Translations under genes and position numbers: made by a program
NCBI RefSeq assembly: GCF_000337795.1
Contig: NZ_AOLP01000018.1
Coordinates: 124,001 to 188,000, forward strand
Origin: Haloferax denitrificans ATCC 35960
Lineage (GTDB): Archaea > Halobacteriota > Halobacteria > Halobacteriales > Haloferacaceae
DNA length: 64,000 bases
Reading direction: 5' to 3'
Shown here: positions 28,919 through 41,126 of the stretch, piece by piece
Layout: each line of letters opens with the position of its first letter
Position numbering within the stretch: the stretch's first letter is position 1
Notes under the pieces: generated by a model
Seen by the model: only the letters and a program-made list of their open reading frames with translations
The model's database searches: none
Told to the model about the DNA's origin: nothing

Positions 28919-29452
28919 TTAGTGCTGGGGTTCGCCGACGGGTGCCTGCATGTCGTCGATGCGGAGGATGAGGATGTTGCTCGTGTCGTCCTTGCCGTCG
29001 AGCGTGCCGTCGATGACGAGCTTCGAGAGGGGCGTCGGACCGACGCGAATCTTGTCGCCCTCGTGGAACTCGCGGACGGAGCCCTGCACGTGAATCTCGG
29101 CGCGGCACAGCTCGGGGTGGTGAACGCTGGAGAGGTCGATTTCGTCGACGTTGACGCCCTCGACTTCCTCGTCGTTGTGGAACAGGGGGACGAACGCGGG
29201 CTCGTCCATCTTGTCCACGTCGAGCGCCTCGTAGGCGTTCGCGGTCGGCTTGTAGCCGCCCTTCGGACCGGGGACGCCCTCGACCAGCTGGAGCGCCTTC
29301 AGGCTCTGCATCTGGTTTCGGATGGTGCCGGGGTTTCGGTTGACCTCGGTGGCGATGTCCTCACCCTTTACGGCGTCTTCGGAGTCCCGATAGAGGTTGA
29401 TGAGGGCAGTCAAGATAGTTTTCTGACTCGACGTGAGCTCGATTGATGACAT
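28919..29452 (-). CDS. Winged-helix transcriptional regulator
   Basis: The 177-residue protein has an N-terminal winged helix: SSQKTILTALINLYRDSEDAVKGEDIATEVNRNPGTIRNQMQSLKALQLVEG, with the recognition helix PGTIRNQMQSLK, and a wing GPKGGYKPT. The second half is a beta-rich domain (CRAEIHVQGSVREFHEGDKIRVGPTPLSKLVIDGTLDG) that could sense a ligand. The architecture is widespread in haloarchaea; target genes are unknown. It starts leaderless behind a TATA box and diverges from the epimerase gene; the 165-base spacer holds an inverted repeat that could be its operator. Confidence 0.85.
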   Translation of the reverse strand: MSSIELTSSQKTILTALINLYRDSEDAVKGEDIATEVNRNPGTIRNQMQSLKALQLVEGVPGPKGGYKPTANAYEALDVDKMDEPAFVPLFHNDEEVEGVNVDEIDLSSVHHPELCRAEIHVQGSVREFHEGDKIRVGPTPLSKLVIDGTLDGKDDTSNILILRIDDMQAPVGEPQH

Positions 29453-29476
29453 GGAGAATGGTTCGCTACATACGTC

Positions 29477-29483
29477 CTTAAAT
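29477..29483 (-). promoter_or_regulatory. TATA box for the winged-helix regulator gene
   Basis: Minus-strand ATTTAAG lies 25-31 nt upstream of the start at 29452. Confidence 0.5.
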
Positions 29484-29545
29484 CCGATGGATGGCGGCTC
29501 GAATCTGCCGTTCGTCTACTTTGTAACCATATCACACACATGAAT

Positions 29546-29558
29546 GTTCATTTTGAAC
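29546..29558. promoter_or_regulatory. Inverted repeat GTTCA-TTT-TGAAC (operator candidate)
   Basis: A perfect five-base-arm inverted repeat lies in the divergent spacer between the winged-helix regulator and the epimerase gene, 60 nt before the epimerase ATG. It is a reasonable operator candidate, though short. Confidence 0.4.
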
Positions 29559-29617
29559 CTCGATTCGGCCCCGATGCTGTCGATAGCACTATACGGCTCA
29601 CGAGAGTCCGGTAGCGC

Positions 29618-30538
29618 ATGCACGGGAAACGAGTCCTCGTCACCGGCGGTGCCGGCTTCATCGGCTCGAACCTCGCGAACCACCTCGCCGACGACAACGA
29701 GGTCGTCGCGGTCGACGACCTCTATCTCGGGACGCCCGAGAACCTCGACGACGCCGTGGAGTTCCACGACGCGAGCGTCCTCGACGACGACCTTCCGACC
29801 GAGGGCGTCGATGTCGTGTTCCACCTCGCGGCGCTGTCGTCGTACAAGATGCACGAGGAGAACCCGGCGAAGGGCGCGCGCGTCAACGTCGAGGGCTTCG
29901 TCAACACGGTCGAACAGGCGCGGAAGGACGGCTGTGACACCGTCGTCTACGCCTCCACGTCCTCGATTTACGGCTCTCGGACCGAGCCCTCGCCGGAGGA
30001 CATGCCCGTCGAGGCGCGCACGGGCTACGAGGCGTCGAAACTGGCGCGGGAGCGCTACGCGGAGTACTTCCACCACCACTACGACGTGCGGACGGCCGGG
30101 CTCCGGTTTTTCTCGGTGTATCAGGGCTTCGGCGGCGCGGAGGAACACAAAGGCGAGTTCGCCAACACGGTCGCGCAGTTCGCCGACAAAATCGCGGCCG
30201 GCGAGTCGCCGGAGCTGTTCGGCGACGGCACCCAGACCCGCGATTTCACCCACGTCGACGACATCGTCCGCGGCATCGAACTCGCCGCCGACCACCGGCT
30301 ACAGGGCATCTACAACCTCGGCACCGGCGAGAGCTACTCGTTCAACGAGATGGTCGAACTGATAAACGACGTGCTCGGCACCGACGTCGACCCGGTGTAC
30401 ATCGAAAACCCCCTCGACGTGTACGTCCACGACACGATGGCCGACTGCACGAAGATGCGCGAGGCGACCGGCTGGGAACCACAGATCTCCTTCGAGGAGG
30501 GCGTCCGGCGCGTCTGCGAACCGTATCTCGACGAGTAG
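29618..30538 (+). CDS. NAD-dependent sugar-nucleotide epimerase/dehydratase (extended SDR)
   Basis: The 306-residue enzyme belongs to the UDP-glucose 4-epimerase/GalE-like extended SDR group. It shows the cofactor loop VLVTGGAGFIGSNLANHLAD (residues 5-24), DVVFHLAALSSY, the Ser/Thr site YASTSSIYGSR, and the catalytic YEASKLARE (Tyr-x3-Lys). A substrate-binding SRTEPSPEDMPVE and TRDFTHVDDIVRGIEL follow. Likely substrates are UDP- or TDP-hexoses for surface polysaccharide or N-glycan synthesis; no glycosyltransferase neighbours are present to narrow it. Start ATG 29618 fits the N-terminal strand directly. Confidence 0.9.
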   Translation: MHGKRVLVTGGAGFIGSNLANHLADDNEVVAVDDLYLGTPENLDDAVEFHDASVLDDDLPTEGVDVVFHLAALSSYKMHEENPAKGARVNVEGFVNTVEQARKDGCDTVVYASTSSIYGSRTEPSPEDMPVEARTGYEASKLARERYAEYFHHHYDVRTAGLRFFSVYQGFGGAEEHKGEFANTVAQFADKIAAGESPELFGDGTQTRDFTHVDDIVRGIELAADHRLQGIYNLGTGESYSFNEMVELINDVLGTDVDPVYIENPLDVYVHDTMADCTKMREATGWEPQISFEEGVRRVCEPYLDE

Positions 30539-30643
30539 CCCTCTCGTTCGGCCACGCGGGTCCGCCCGACGACGCGACGGCGAGCGTTATCAATAAGGGT
30601 GTTTTTCCGATGCCACTAAACGCCCCGAACGAGTGCATCATCT

Positions 30644-31543
30644 ATGGAACGGAACGTCAGAATTCTGGGTGCGCCGACGGACTACGGTGCCAATCGACGC
30701 GGGGTGGACATGGGTCCCTCCGCGATTCGATACGCCGGGCTCGCGGAGGAACTCGAGTCCGCGGGCGTCTCGCCGACGGACGCGGGCGACCTCGCGGTCC
30801 CGCACCACGCGACGCGGGACGCGGACGCCGGGGCGGCGAACGCGAAGCACGTCCAAGAGGTCGAAGAGGTGACGACGAGCCTCGCCGACGCGGTCTCGAC
30901 CGCGCTCGCCGAGGGGACGACTCCGCTCGCGCTCGGCGGCGACCACTCCATCGCCATCGGCTCGCTGGTCGGGAGCGCCCGCGACGCCGACATCGGCGTC
31001 ATCTGGTTCGACGCCCACGGCGACTTCAACACCCCGAGCACCTCGCCGTCCGGCAACGTCCACGGCATGCCGCTGGCCGCCGCGCTCGGCGTCGGTGACT
31101 TCGCGGGCGTCGAGTGGGCGAACGCCACCGGCCTCAAGGAGGAAAACGTCGCCATCGTCGGTCTGCGCTCCGTCGACGGCGTGGAGGCCGAGGCGATTCG
31201 CGACAGCGACGTGACGGTGTACACGATGTCCGATATCGACGAGCGCGGCGTCACCGAGGTGACGAACGACGCCCTCGACGTGGCGACCGACGGCACCGAC
31301 GGCGTCCACGTCAGCCTCGACCTCGACTGGCTCGACCCCCGCGAGGCCCCCGGCGTCGGGACGCCCGTCCGCGGCGGCGTGACCTACCGCGAGGCCCACG
31401 CGGCGATGGAACTCGTCGCCCGCTCGGAGGCCATGCGCTCGTTCGAACTCGTGGAGGTCAACCCCATCCTCGACGAGCACAACGAGACCGCGACGCTCGC
31501 GACCGAACTCGCCGCAAGCGCCTTCGGCAAGCGCATCCTCTGA
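30644..31543 (+). CDS. Arginase/agmatinase-family ureohydrolase
   Basis: The 299-residue enzyme hydrolyses a guanidino compound with a binuclear Mn site. Metal-ligand motifs are all present: GGDHSIAIGSL (His), WFDAHGDFNTPSTSPSGNVHGM (DAHxD), and VSLDLDWLDPREAPGVGTPVRGG (DxDxxDP), with the ending FELVEVNPILDEHNETA. The start VRILGAPTDYGANRRGVDMGPSAIR is closer to arginase (RocF) than to SpeB agmatinase. It would give ornithine and urea from arginine. Arginase is preferred; agmatinase or formimidoylglutamase cannot be excluded. Its TGA overlaps the Nudix ATG (TGATG), so the two are coupled. Confidence 0.92.
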   Translation: MERNVRILGAPTDYGANRRGVDMGPSAIRYAGLAEELESAGVSPTDAGDLAVPHHATRDADAGAANAKHVQEVEEVTTSLADAVSTALAEGTTPLALGGDHSIAIGSLVGSARDADIGVIWFDAHGDFNTPSTSPSGNVHGMPLAAALGVGDFAGVEWANATGLKEENVAIVGLRSVDGVEAEAIRDSDVTVYTMSDIDERGVTEVTNDALDVATDGTDGVHVSLDLDWLDPREAPGVGTPVRGGVTYREAHAAMELVARSEAMRSFELVEVNPILDEHNETATLATELAASAFGKRIL

Positions 31544-32013
31544 TGTCGACGCCGAGAGAAGCCCCCGCCCCGCACGACCTCGCCGCCGGCGTCGTCGTCT
31601 TACAGGGGAACTCCGTGCTCGCGGTCTACGAGAAGGACCGCTGGGGACTGCCGAAAGGCGGCTCCGAACCCGGTGAGTTCTTCTTCGAGACCGCCGCCCG
31701 CGAGGCCGCAGAGGAGACCGGCGTTGAAGTCGAAATCCAGTCGTTGGCCTTCACGAGCGAGATTCGCGCCCCGGACCACCGCATCTATCTCCAGCGGTTC
31801 TACCACGCGACGCCCGTCGCCGACGACCCGACGCCGTCGCCGAGCGACCCCGACGACGAAATCGAGGCGGCGAAGTTCCTCCCGCTGACCGCCCTCGGGT
31901 CGACGCTCACCTACCGCCCGCGGGTCGAACCGCTCCGCGACTGGCTCCGGGACCGCAAGCCGCGACACTACACCTACGACCTGACGCGAGAGCCGTCGGA
32001 CGTGGAGAAATAG
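31543..32013 (+). CDS. Nudix hydrolase
   Basis: The 156-residue protein has a perfect Nudix box (G-x5-E-x7-REAAEETGV, from GGSEPGEFFFETAAREAAEE on, about residues 36-58) after DRWGLPKGG. It hydrolyses a nucleoside diphosphate linked to another moiety; the substrate may be a damaged nucleotide, a sugar nucleotide or a dinucleoside polyphosphate. The ATG at 31543 is chosen because it overlaps the arginase stop (TGATG) and starts just before the Nudix fold. Coupling to arginase is notable but not obviously explained by function. Confidence 0.92.
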   Translation: MSTPREAPAPHDLAAGVVVLQGNSVLAVYEKDRWGLPKGGSEPGEFFFETAAREAAEETGVEVEIQSLAFTSEIRAPDHRIYLQRFYHATPVADDPTPSPSDPDDEIEAAKFLPLTALGSTLTYRPRVEPLRDWLRDRKPRHYTYDLTREPSDVEK

Positions 32014-32016
32014 GAG

Positions 32017-32430
32017 CTACGACGCGCTGTTGCTGGTTTTTCTCGCTCTCACGACTCGAACGGCGTAGCCGACGGCCGCGCCGACACTGCCGAGCGCGAG
32101 CGCGAGCACCGCGCCGCCGACGAGCGGGTACGCGACCCACAGCGGCGGCTCCATCGTCGACACCGGGACGAACAGGTTGACCGCGAAGCCGAGACACGGA
32201 CCGAAGGCGAGCACGATTCCCTCGCCGGCGCGTGTGCCGACTGCCTCGCCTCGGGCGACGTGCGCCGCGACGCCGGCGACGACCAGTATCGCGCCAGCAT
32301 CAACGACGAGCGACTGCGCGGCCGTCGACGGTTCGAGGTTCCACACCCGAAGCGCGGTCAGGCCGCCGAGAACGACGACGAACGCGAGCGCCGAGACGGC
32401 GACGATTCTCGACCGCGGTCGCATTCTCAT
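32017..32430 (-). CDS. Four-helix membrane protein, unknown
   Basis: The 137-residue protein has four predicted membrane helices: VAVSALAFVVVLGGLTALRV, AGAILVVAGVAAHVA, VLAFGPCLGFAVNLFVPVST and VAYPLVGGAVLALALGSVGAAVGYAV. The basic ends (MRMRPRSR, RVVRARK) suggest cytoplasmic termini. No family is recognised. It converges with the Nudix gene, three bases apart. Confidence 0.75.
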   Translation of the reverse strand: MRMRPRSRIVAVSALAFVVVLGGLTALRVWNLEPSTAAQSLVVDAGAILVVAGVAAHVARGEAVGTRAGEGIVLAFGPCLGFAVNLFVPVSTMEPPLWVAYPLVGGAVLALALGSVGAAVGYAVRVVRARKTSNSAS

Positions 32431-32540
32431 ACCGTGACGACCCCTCGGCCGCGGTAAATGCCTTCGGGGAGCGATGGCCGGAGCCGCGGCTCTCCGGCGG
32501 GGTCAGCAAAAGAAAACCGTCGTCGGGAGTCGGAGCCGAC

Positions 32541-35093
32541 CTACTCGTCGTCCGCGGGTTCGGCGTCGCCTTCCACGTCGTCGAGTTCCTCGGCCTCGGT
32601 CGTCATCGCGGCCGGAATCACGTCGACGGAAGCGACGTCGTCGCCCTCGTCGAGGTCCATCACGATGACGCCCATCGTGTTGCGGCCGACCGTCGAGATG
32701 TCCTCGACGGGCGTCCGGAGAATCTGGCCCTCGTCGGACATGACGACGAGGTGGTCGCCCTCGCCGACGGTGTTGATGGCGCAGACCGGGCCGTTCCGCT
32801 CGTTGGTCTTGATGTCGATGAGCCCCTTGCCGTTTCGGGACTGCTTGCGGTAGGCGTCGAGGTCCGTGCGCTTCCCGTAGCCGTTCTCGGTGACGGTGAG
32901 CACCCAACTGTGGTGTTCCTCGTCGATGGCGGCCACGCCGGCGACCACGTCGTCGCCGGTCAGTTTGACGCCGCGGACGCCGCGGGCCGACCGGCCCATC
33001 GCGCGCACCTCGTCCTCGTCGAAGCGGATGGACATGCCCTGTTCGGTGCCGATGACGAGGTCGCTTTCGCCGTCGGTGACCTCCACGTCGACGAGTTCGT
33101 CGCCCTCGTCGAGTTTGGTGGCGATGATGCCCGTCGAGAGGATGTTCTGGAACCGGTCGGTGCCGGTCCGCTTGATGTAGCCGTTCCGTGTCACCATCGT
33201 CAGGTAGCCCTCGATGTCTTCGAGGTCGTCGCAGTTGACGACGGCCGTAATCTCCTCGCCGTCGTCGAAGTCCAGCAGGTTGACCGCCGACTTGCCGCGG
33301 GCGGTCCGTGACATCTCGGGCACTTGGTAGGCCTTGAGCTGGTAGACCTGTCCGTGGTTGGTGAAACACAGCAGGTCGTCGTGGGTGTTCGTGACGAACA
33401 CCGACGAGACGTTGTCTCCCTCCTTGAGGTCGGTGCCGATGATGCCCTTGCCGCCGCGGTGTTGGGCGCGGAACCGAGACACCGGCATGCGCTTTATGTA
33501 GTCGTCCTCGCTGACGACGACGACCACGTCCTCCTCGGGGATGAGGTCGGCGCGGGTGACCTCGCCGGTGTTGGCGACGAACGAGGTCCGCCGGTCGTCG
33601 GCGTACTCGTCTTTGATGTCGAGCAGTTCGGACTCGATGACCGCGTCGAGTTCCGACCGGTCGCCGAGGATGGTTTCGAGGCGCTCGATGGTCGCTTGGA
33701 CGTCCTCGTACTCGTCTTCGATTTCGGCGGCCTCCATCGAGGTGAGCGAACCGAGTTGCATCGAGACGATGTGGTTGGCCTGGTCTTCGGAGAAGTCGAA
33801 CGTCGGGAGCGGCGCGCCGTCGACTTCGACTTCGACCTCGCCGCGGAGCGCGGCCTTCGCGTCGTCGCGGCTCTCGGAGTGCCGGATGGTCTCGACCACG
33901 TCGTCGATGTTGTCGAGGGCCTTCAGGCGGCCTTCGAGGATGTGCGCGCGGTCTTCGGCCTCGGCGAGTTCGTACTCGGAGCGCCGGCGGACCACGTCGC
34001 GGCGGTGGTCGAGGTAGTGTTCGAGCGTCTCCTTGAGCGTCAGCACCTGCGGCTGGCCGTCGACGAGCGCGAGGTTGATGACGCCGAACGTGGATTCGAG
34101 GTGGTTGTCGAGAAGCTGATTCTTGACGACCTCGGCCATCGCGCCGCGCTTGAGTTCGATGACGACGCGGATGCCGTCGCGGTCGGACTCGTCGCGGATG
34201 TCGCGGATGCCCTCGATTTTGCCCTCGTTCACGTCGTCGGCGATGCGCTCGATGAGGCGGGCCTTGTTCTCCTGATACGGGAGTTCGTTGATGACGATGC
34301 GGCCCTCCTCCTCGAACACGTCGTAGTCGGCGCGGACGCGGACGCGGCCGCGGCCCGTCTTGTACGCCTTGTGGACCGCGTTGCGGCCGACGATGTTCGC
34401 GCCGGTCGGGAAGTCGGGACCCTTGACGTGTTCCATCAGGTCCGGGATGGTCGCCTCGGGGTTCTCGATGAGTTCGACCGTGGCGTCGATGACCTCGCCG
34501 AGGTTGTGCGGCGGGATGTTCGTGGACATCCCGACCGCGATGCCGGACGAGCCGTTGACCAGCAGGTTCGGGAACGACGACGGGAGCACGGTCGGCTCCT
34601 GTTTGCGGTCGTCGTAGTTCGACTGGAAGTCGACGGTGTCCTTGTCGATGTCGTCGAGGAGTTCCTCGGCGATGGGGGACATCCGCGCTTCCGTGTAGCG
34701 CATCGCGGCCGGCGGGTCGCCGTCGACGGAGCCGAAGTTCCCCTGCCCGTCGACGAGCGGGTAGCGCATGGAGAAGTCCTGCGCCATGCGCGCGAGGGTG
34801 TCGTAGATGGCGGAGTCGCCGTGGGGGTGGTAGTCACCCATCGTCTCGCCCACGATGGACGAGGACTTGCGGTGCGACGAGTTGGAGGTCACGCCGGCCT
34901 GATGCATCGCATACAGGATGCGCCGGTGGACCGGCTTCAGGCCGTCGCGAACGTCGGGCAACGCCCGGCCCGCGATGACCGACATCGCGTAGTCGATGTA
35001 CGACTGCTCCATCTCGTCTTCGATGCGCGCGTTCTTGACTTCGGCCGCGATACCCGCGCCCGGTTCGAAAGAATCTGGTGCGTCAGAACTCAT
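32541..35093 (-). CDS. gyrA: DNA gyrase subunit A
   Basis: GyrA cuts and rejoins DNA and wraps it so that gyrase adds negative supercoils. The 850-residue protein has the breakage domain [21 protein letters not shown], the [14 protein letters not shown] segment and the active-site Tyr in [12 protein letters not shown] (about residue 132). The coiled coil [22 protein letters not shown] follows, then a six-bladed C-terminal propeller with the GyrA box as [10 protein letters not shown] (about 535). The GyrA box marks it as gyrase rather than topoisomerase IV. An acidic tail ends the protein. gyrB lies one base upstream, so the two are cotranscribed. Confidence 0.97.
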   Translation of the reverse strand: MSSDAPDSFEPGAGIAAEVKNARIEDEMEQSYIDYAMSVIAGRALPDVRDGLKPVHRRILYAMHQAGVTSNSSHRKSSSIVGETMGDYHPHGDSAIYDTLARMAQDFSMRYPLVDGQGNFGSVDGDPPAAMRYTEARMSPIAEELLDDIDKDTVDFQSNYDDRKQEPTVLPSSFPNLLVNGSSGIAVGMSTNIPPHNLGEVIDATVELIENPEATIPDLMEHVKGPDFPTGANIVGRNAVHKAYKTGRGRVRVRADYDVFEEEGRIVINELPYQENKARLIERIADDVNEGKIEGIRDIRDESDRDGIRVVIELKRGAMAEVVKNQLLDNHLESTFGVINLALVDGQPQVLTLKETLEHYLDHRRDVVRRRSEYELAEAEDRAHILEGRLKALDNIDDVVETIRHSESRDDAKAALRGEVEVEVDGAPLPTFDFSEDQANHIVSMQLGSLTSMEAAEIEDEYEDVQATIERLETILGDRSELDAVIESELLDIKDEYADDRRTSFVANTGEVTRADLIPEEDVVVVVSEDDYIKRMPVSRFRAQHRGGKGIIGTDLKEGDNVSSVFVTNTHDDLLCFTNHGQVYQLKAYQVPEMSRTARGKSAVNLLDFDDGEEITAVVNCDDLEDIEGYLTMVTRNGYIKRTGTDRFQNILSTGIIATKLDEGDELVDVEVTDGESDLVIGTEQGMSIRFDEDEVRAMGRSARGVRGVKLTGDDVVAGVAAIDEEHHSWVLTVTENGYGKRTDLDAYRKQSRNGKGLIDIKTNERNGPVCAINTVGEGDHLVVMSDEGQILRTPVEDISTVGRNTMGVIVMDLDEGDDVASVDVIPAAMTTEAEELDDVEGDAEPADDE

Positions 35094-35094
35094 A

Positions 35095-37046
<1,952 letters not shown>

Positions 37047-37071
37047 GGCTCGCACGCGCGGGCGCGAACTA

Positions 37072-37133
37072 CTTACTGGAGTCCCGCGTAGCGGTTTTCG
37101 ACACCGGTGATTCCGACTGCTTACTGGAGTCCC
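37072..37133. repeat. Direct repeat in the gyrB/top6B divergent spacer
   Basis: CTTACTGGAGTCCC (14 bases) occurs at 37072-37085 and again at 37120-37133, 48 bases apart. The pair lies between the divergent topoisomerase operons and may bind a regulator or be a topology-sensitive element. Confidence 0.75.
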
Positions 37134-37153
37134 CGCCCGGGGGATTCCGACTG
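37109..37153. repeat. Second direct repeat in the gyrB/top6B spacer
   Basis: GATTCCGACTG (11 bases) occurs at 37109-37119 and 37143-37153, interleaved with the 14-base repeat pair. No gene lies in this stretch; the long upstream reading for Top6B through it is rejected. Confidence 0.65.
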
Positions 37154-37301
37154 GCTGACTCTCGTTTCGTGGGTGACTCTGTATAACACGGCTCGGCGTT
37201 CGGTTGCGAACGGCCCTCGAAGCGCGTCAATGCCGGGATTTCACTTTCACTCCGTTGCCGGTGAGTACTTAACGCGGGACTGGGTAGATGCGCATCAGGA
37301 A

Positions 37302-39698
37302 ATGACCTCGTTCCAGTCGACACTCGGTGACGAGCCGGGGATCGCAGAGGAGCTGGCGAAGGGCCAGCGGGAGATCTCCATCGCCGAGTTCTTCGAGAAG
37401 AACAAGCACATGTTGGGCTTCGACAGCGGAGCCCGCGGGTTGGTCACCGCCGTCAAGGAGGCGGTGGACAACGCGCTCGACGCCACGGAGGAGGCGGGTA
37501 TCCAGCCCGACATCTACGTGGAAATCGCCGAGGCGGGCGACTACTACCGCCTCGTCATCGAGGACAACGGGCCGGGCATCACGAAAGAGCAGGTGCCCAA
37601 AGTGTTCGGGAAGCTCCTCTACGGCTCTCGCTTCCACGCGCGCGAACAGTCCCGCGGCCAGCAGGGTATCGGTATCTCCGCGGCGGTCCTCTACTCGCAG
37701 TTGACGAGCGGGAAGCCCGCCAAGGTGACGAGTCGGACGCAGGGCTCGGAGGACGCCGAGTACTTCGAACTCGTCATCAACACGGACCAGAACGAACCCG
37801 AGATTCGCACCGAGAAGACCACCTCGTGGGACCGCCCCCACGGCACGCGCATCGAGTTGGAGATGGAAGCCAACATGCGCGCCCGCCAACAGCTTCACGA
37901 CTACATCCTCCACACGGCGGTCGTCAACCCCCACGCCCGACTCGAACTCCGGGAACCCGGCCTCGACGAGCCGATGAAGTTCGAGCGGGCGACCGACCAG
38001 CTTCCGAAGCAGACCAAGGAGATTCGCCCCCACCCCCACGGCGTCGAACTCGGGACGCTCCTGAAGATGCTCTCGGCGACCGAGTCGTACTCCGTCTCCG
38101 GCTTCCTCCAAGAGGAGTTCACCCGCGTCGGCGCGAAGACCTCCGACAAGGTTCACGACGCCTTCCGCGACCGGCACTTCGGCCGCGAGATGACGTGGCG
38201 GACGCCCGACGCGACCGAGGCGGCCGACCTCGTCGCCGTCGTCGAGGACGCCGTCGCCAACAAGGGCAAGGAGGCGACCGCGGCGTTCGCCGAGGAACTG
38301 GTCGATATCGTCGTCGGCAAAGAGCGCATCGCCCACGGCGAACTCGTCACCATCGTCGAAAACGTCGCCGAGACGGTCGGCGAGGAGACCGACACCTCGT
38401 TCGGCGAGACGGTCCGCGAGAACGTCGTCGAGGCGCTGTGGCCCGCCCTCACCGACGACCGCGAGGGCGACGTGTACGCCATCGTCGACGACGTGACGAC
38501 CACGCAGAAAGACGACGCCGGCAAGCTGTCGATGGCGCGCTCCATCGCCACGCAGTTCGCCGAGACGACCGGCCCGGCCGACCGCGCCACCCGCGACGAC
38601 GTGGCCGAGTTCGTCGCGTGGGCCGCCGAGCGAACGAAAGAACGCGAGGACGAGACGTACGGCGAGACGGCCCAAGAGAACATCGCCGACGCCGTCTGGT
38701 CGCGGATGCGCACCGTCTCCGACGACGTGCCGAAGGTCCGCGAGGTCGCCGACGACCGCGACGTGGCCCGCGACCTGCTCGACGCGATGCGCGAGACGGA
38801 CATCCTCGCGCCGCCGACGGACTGTCTGTCTCCCATCTCGGCGGAACTCGTCGAGGCCGGCCTGCGAAAGGAGTTCGACGCCGACTTCTACGCCGCGGCG
38901 ACCCGCGACGCCGAGGTCCACGGCGGCGACCCGTTCATCGTCGAGGCCGGTATCGCCTACGGCGGCGAACTGAAGTCCGAGGGGAAAATCGACCTGCTCC
39001 GCTTCGCCAACCGCGTCCCGCTCGTCTACCAGCAGGGCGCGTGTACCATCACCCACGTCGTCAAGGACATCGGCTGGCGGAACTACGGCCTCGACCAGCC
39101 GGGCGGTAGCGGCATGCCGAACGGCCCCGCGGTCCTCATGGTCCACGTCGCCTCCACGAACGTCCCCTTCACGAGCGAGTCGAAAGACGCGCTCGCGGAC
39201 GTGCCGGCGATTCAAGACGAGGTCGAACTCGCCATCCGCGAGGCGGCCCGCGACCTCAAATCGTACCTCTCGAAGCGGCGGTCGCTCCAGAAGCGCCGCG
39301 AGAAACAGGACGTGCTCGGTCGCATCCTCCCGCAGATGGCGACGAAGCTCTCGGAGGTCACCGGCCGACCCGAGCCCAACATCGACGGCGCGCTCGGCCG
39401 CATCATGAACAACCTGACCGTCGAGCGGGCGGTCGACGACGGCGAGGTGACGCTCACGGTGACGAACCACTCCAACACGAACGAGTCGCCGGACATCACG
39501 GACATCGTCTCGGCTGAGCCGACCGGCCTCGACGGGGAGGCGACGGTCGTCGACCTCGACGGGGAGTGGTTCGTCAAGTGGAACCCCGAGGTGTCGTCCG
39601 GTGACACGGCGACGCTCACGTACTCGGTCGCACAGGACGCGTCGTTCGACATCAACGTCGACGGCGTCGAGACGGAGAAACTCACGGTGAACGTATAA
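37302..39698 (+). CDS. top6B: DNA topoisomerase VI subunit B
   Basis: Top6B is the ATPase of the type IIB topoisomerase that relaxes and decatenates DNA. The 798-residue protein has the GHKL fold: [20 protein letters not shown] (about residues 44-63), [40 protein letters not shown] and [16 protein letters not shown]. After the H2TH region comes a large acidic insertion (roughly residues 290-500). The transducer with [20 protein letters not shown] and the C-terminal Ig-like domain follow. Homologues outside haloarchaea have about 530-620 residues. ATG 37302 is chosen over upstream starts because [30 protein letters not shown] begins the conserved part. The gene overlaps top6A. Confidence 0.95.
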   Translation: MTSFQSTLGDEPGIAEELAKGQREISIAEFFEKNKHMLGFDSGARGLVTAVKEAVDNALDATEEAGIQPDIYVEIAEAGDYYRLVIEDNGPGITKEQVPKVFGKLLYGSRFHAREQSRGQQGIGISAAVLYSQLTSGKPAKVTSRTQGSEDAEYFELVINTDQNEPEIRTEKTTSWDRPHGTRIELEMEANMRARQQLHDYILHTAVVNPHARLELREPGLDEPMKFERATDQLPKQTKEIRPHPHGVELGTLLKMLSATESYSVSGFLQEEFTRVGAKTSDKVHDAFRDRHFGREMTWRTPDATEAADLVAVVEDAVANKGKEATAAFAEELVDIVVGKERIAHGELVTIVENVAETVGEETDTSFGETVRENVVEALWPALTDDREGDVYAIVDDVTTTQKDDAGKLSMARSIATQFAETTGPADRATRDDVAEFVAWAAERTKEREDETYGETAQENIADAVWSRMRTVSDDVPKVREVADDRDVARDLLDAMRETDILAPPTDCLSPISAELVEAGLRKEFDADFYAAATRDAEVHGGDPFIVEAGIAYGGELKSEGKIDLLRFANRVPLVYQQGACTITHVVKDIGWRNYGLDQPGGSGMPNGPAVLMVHVASTNVPFTSESKDALADVPAIQDEVELAIREAARDLKSYLSKRRSLQKRREKQDVLGRILPQMATKLSEVTGRPEPNIDGALGRIMNNLTVERAVDDGEVTLTVTNHSNTNESPDITDIVSAEPTGLDGEATVVDLDGEWFVKWNPEVSSGDTATLTYSVAQDASFDINVDGVETEKLTVNV

Positions 39699-40798
39699 TG
39701 GCATCCGAACGGCAGACATCCGAGGAACGCGCCCGCGAGCGTCTCATCGACCTCGCGGCGGAGTTCTACGACCAGTTCGACGCGGGGGAGATTCCGTACA
39801 TGACGCTCCCGACGCGGACGAAAAGCAACATCGAGTACGACGAGGACGCCAACGTCTGGGTGTACGGCGACCGGACCTCGAAGCGCTCTGCGAACAGCGT
39901 TCGGGGGGCGCGAAAGCTCCTGAAGGCCGCCTACACCATCGAGTTCCTCGCGCGCCAACTCGACGAGGACCGCTCGTCCACCCTGCGTGAGCTGTACTAC
40001 ATCTCCGAGTCGTGGGACAACGAGGAGGCGCACTTCTCCGACCAAGACGAGTCCAACAAGCTCATCGAGGACTTGGAAATCGTCAGCGAGGTCAAGCGCG
40101 AGGACTTCCACATGCGCCCGGAGGAGTCCGGCGCGAAGCTCATGGGGCCCCTCAAAATCCGCGAGCAGACGAACCGCGGCGACCGCGAGATTCACTGCCA
40201 ACTGGACGTGGGTCAGGGCGGCTACCAGATTCCGAACAACCCCGACACCATCGAGTTCCTCGACCACGACATCGACTTCGTCATGTGCGTCGAGACCGGC
40301 GGGATGCGCGACCGCCTCGTCGAAAACGGCTTCGACGACGACTACAACGCGCTCGTCGTCCACCTCGGCGGCCAGCCGGCGCGCGCCACCCGGCGTATCA
40401 CGAAACGCCTGCACGACGAACTCGACCTGCCGGTCGTGGTCTTCACTGACGGCGACCCGTGGTCTTACCGCATCTTCGGCTCGGTCGCCTACGGCTCCAT
40501 CAAGTCCGCGCACCTCTCGGAGTATCTCGCCACGCCCGAGGCGAAGTTCGTCGGCATCCAACCGCAGGACATCGTGGACTACGACCTCCCGACCGACCCG
40601 CTCGCGGACTCCGACATCAACGCGCTCCAGTCCGAACTGGAGGACCCGCGGTTCATGGGCGACTACTGGACCGAACAGATAGAGCTCCAACTCGACATCG
40701 GCAAGAAGGCAGAACAGCAGGCGCTGGCCTCCCGCGGTCTCGACTTCGTGACCGACGAGTACCTGCCGACGCGCCTCGACGAGATGGGCATCATCTAA
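39698..40798 (+). CDS. top6A: DNA topoisomerase VI subunit A (Spo11-like)
   Basis: Top6A makes the double-strand cut; it is the archaeal relative of Spo11. The 366-residue protein has the winged-helix cleavage domain with the catalytic Tyr in [20 protein letters not shown] (about residues 92-111) and the Toprim domain with [12 protein letters not shown] and [37 protein letters not shown] (acidic DGD metal site). Its ATG overlaps the top6B stop (TAATG), ensuring paired expression. Length is typical. The ordering top6B-top6A next to divergent gyrB-gyrA is the common haloarchaeal arrangement. Confidence 0.96.
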   Translation: MASERQTSEERARERLIDLAAEFYDQFDAGEIPYMTLPTRTKSNIEYDEDANVWVYGDRTSKRSANSVRGARKLLKAAYTIEFLARQLDEDRSSTLRELYYISESWDNEEAHFSDQDESNKLIEDLEIVSEVKREDFHMRPEESGAKLMGPLKIREQTNRGDREIHCQLDVGQGGYQIPNNPDTIEFLDHDIDFVMCVETGGMRDRLVENGFDDDYNALVVHLGGQPARATRRITKRLHDELDLPVVVFTDGDPWSYRIFGSVAYGSIKSAHLSEYLATPEAKFVGIQPQDIVDYDLPTDPLADSDINALQSELEDPRFMGDYWTEQIELQLDIGKKAEQQALASRGLDFVTDEYLPTRLDEMGII

Positions 40799-40804
40799 CC
40801 CCGG

Positions 40805-41047
40805 TCACTCCCGGTCGTCGCTTTTCTGCCGCTCCGCTCCGGACTGATTGAACAGTGCCACGATAGTGAACCCGCCGTAGAAGCCGAGGGTGTGAATCAC
40901 TACCTCGGTTGCGAACTCCGCGGTGGTTCGGACGGGTTCGATGTGAAAAAACAGCGCGTCGGTCGTCACGACGACGAGCGTGACGACGAGACAGACGAGG
41001 AGCCGACGGACGCTGAAAAGCGGGCTCGACCGGAGGGCGTCGCGCAT
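40805..41047 (-). CDS. Small two-helix membrane protein, unknown
   Basis: The 80-residue protein has a basic N-terminus and two membrane helices (VRRLLVCLVVTLVVVTTDALFF and EVVIHTLGFYGGFTIVALF). It looks like the DUF2061-type small membrane proteins (E-V..H.LGFY), but that is only a resemblance. It converges with top6A, six bases away. Confidence 0.72.
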   Translation of the reverse strand: MRDALRSSPLFSVRRLLVCLVVTLVVVTTDALFFHIEPVRTTAEFATEVVIHTLGFYGGFTIVALFNQSGAERQKSDDRE

Positions 41048-41126
41048 GGCGGTCCGACGGCCGCCCGCTGTATGAGTCTGTTGCCGCGAGAGTGTTTCGG
41101 GGGGCGCCGCCGCTTCCGGAGGGCGG

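Noticed and set aside
37107-37301. Upstream start for Top6B
   Set aside because: It covers the repeat-rich divergent promoter region and adds 65 residues without family resemblance.
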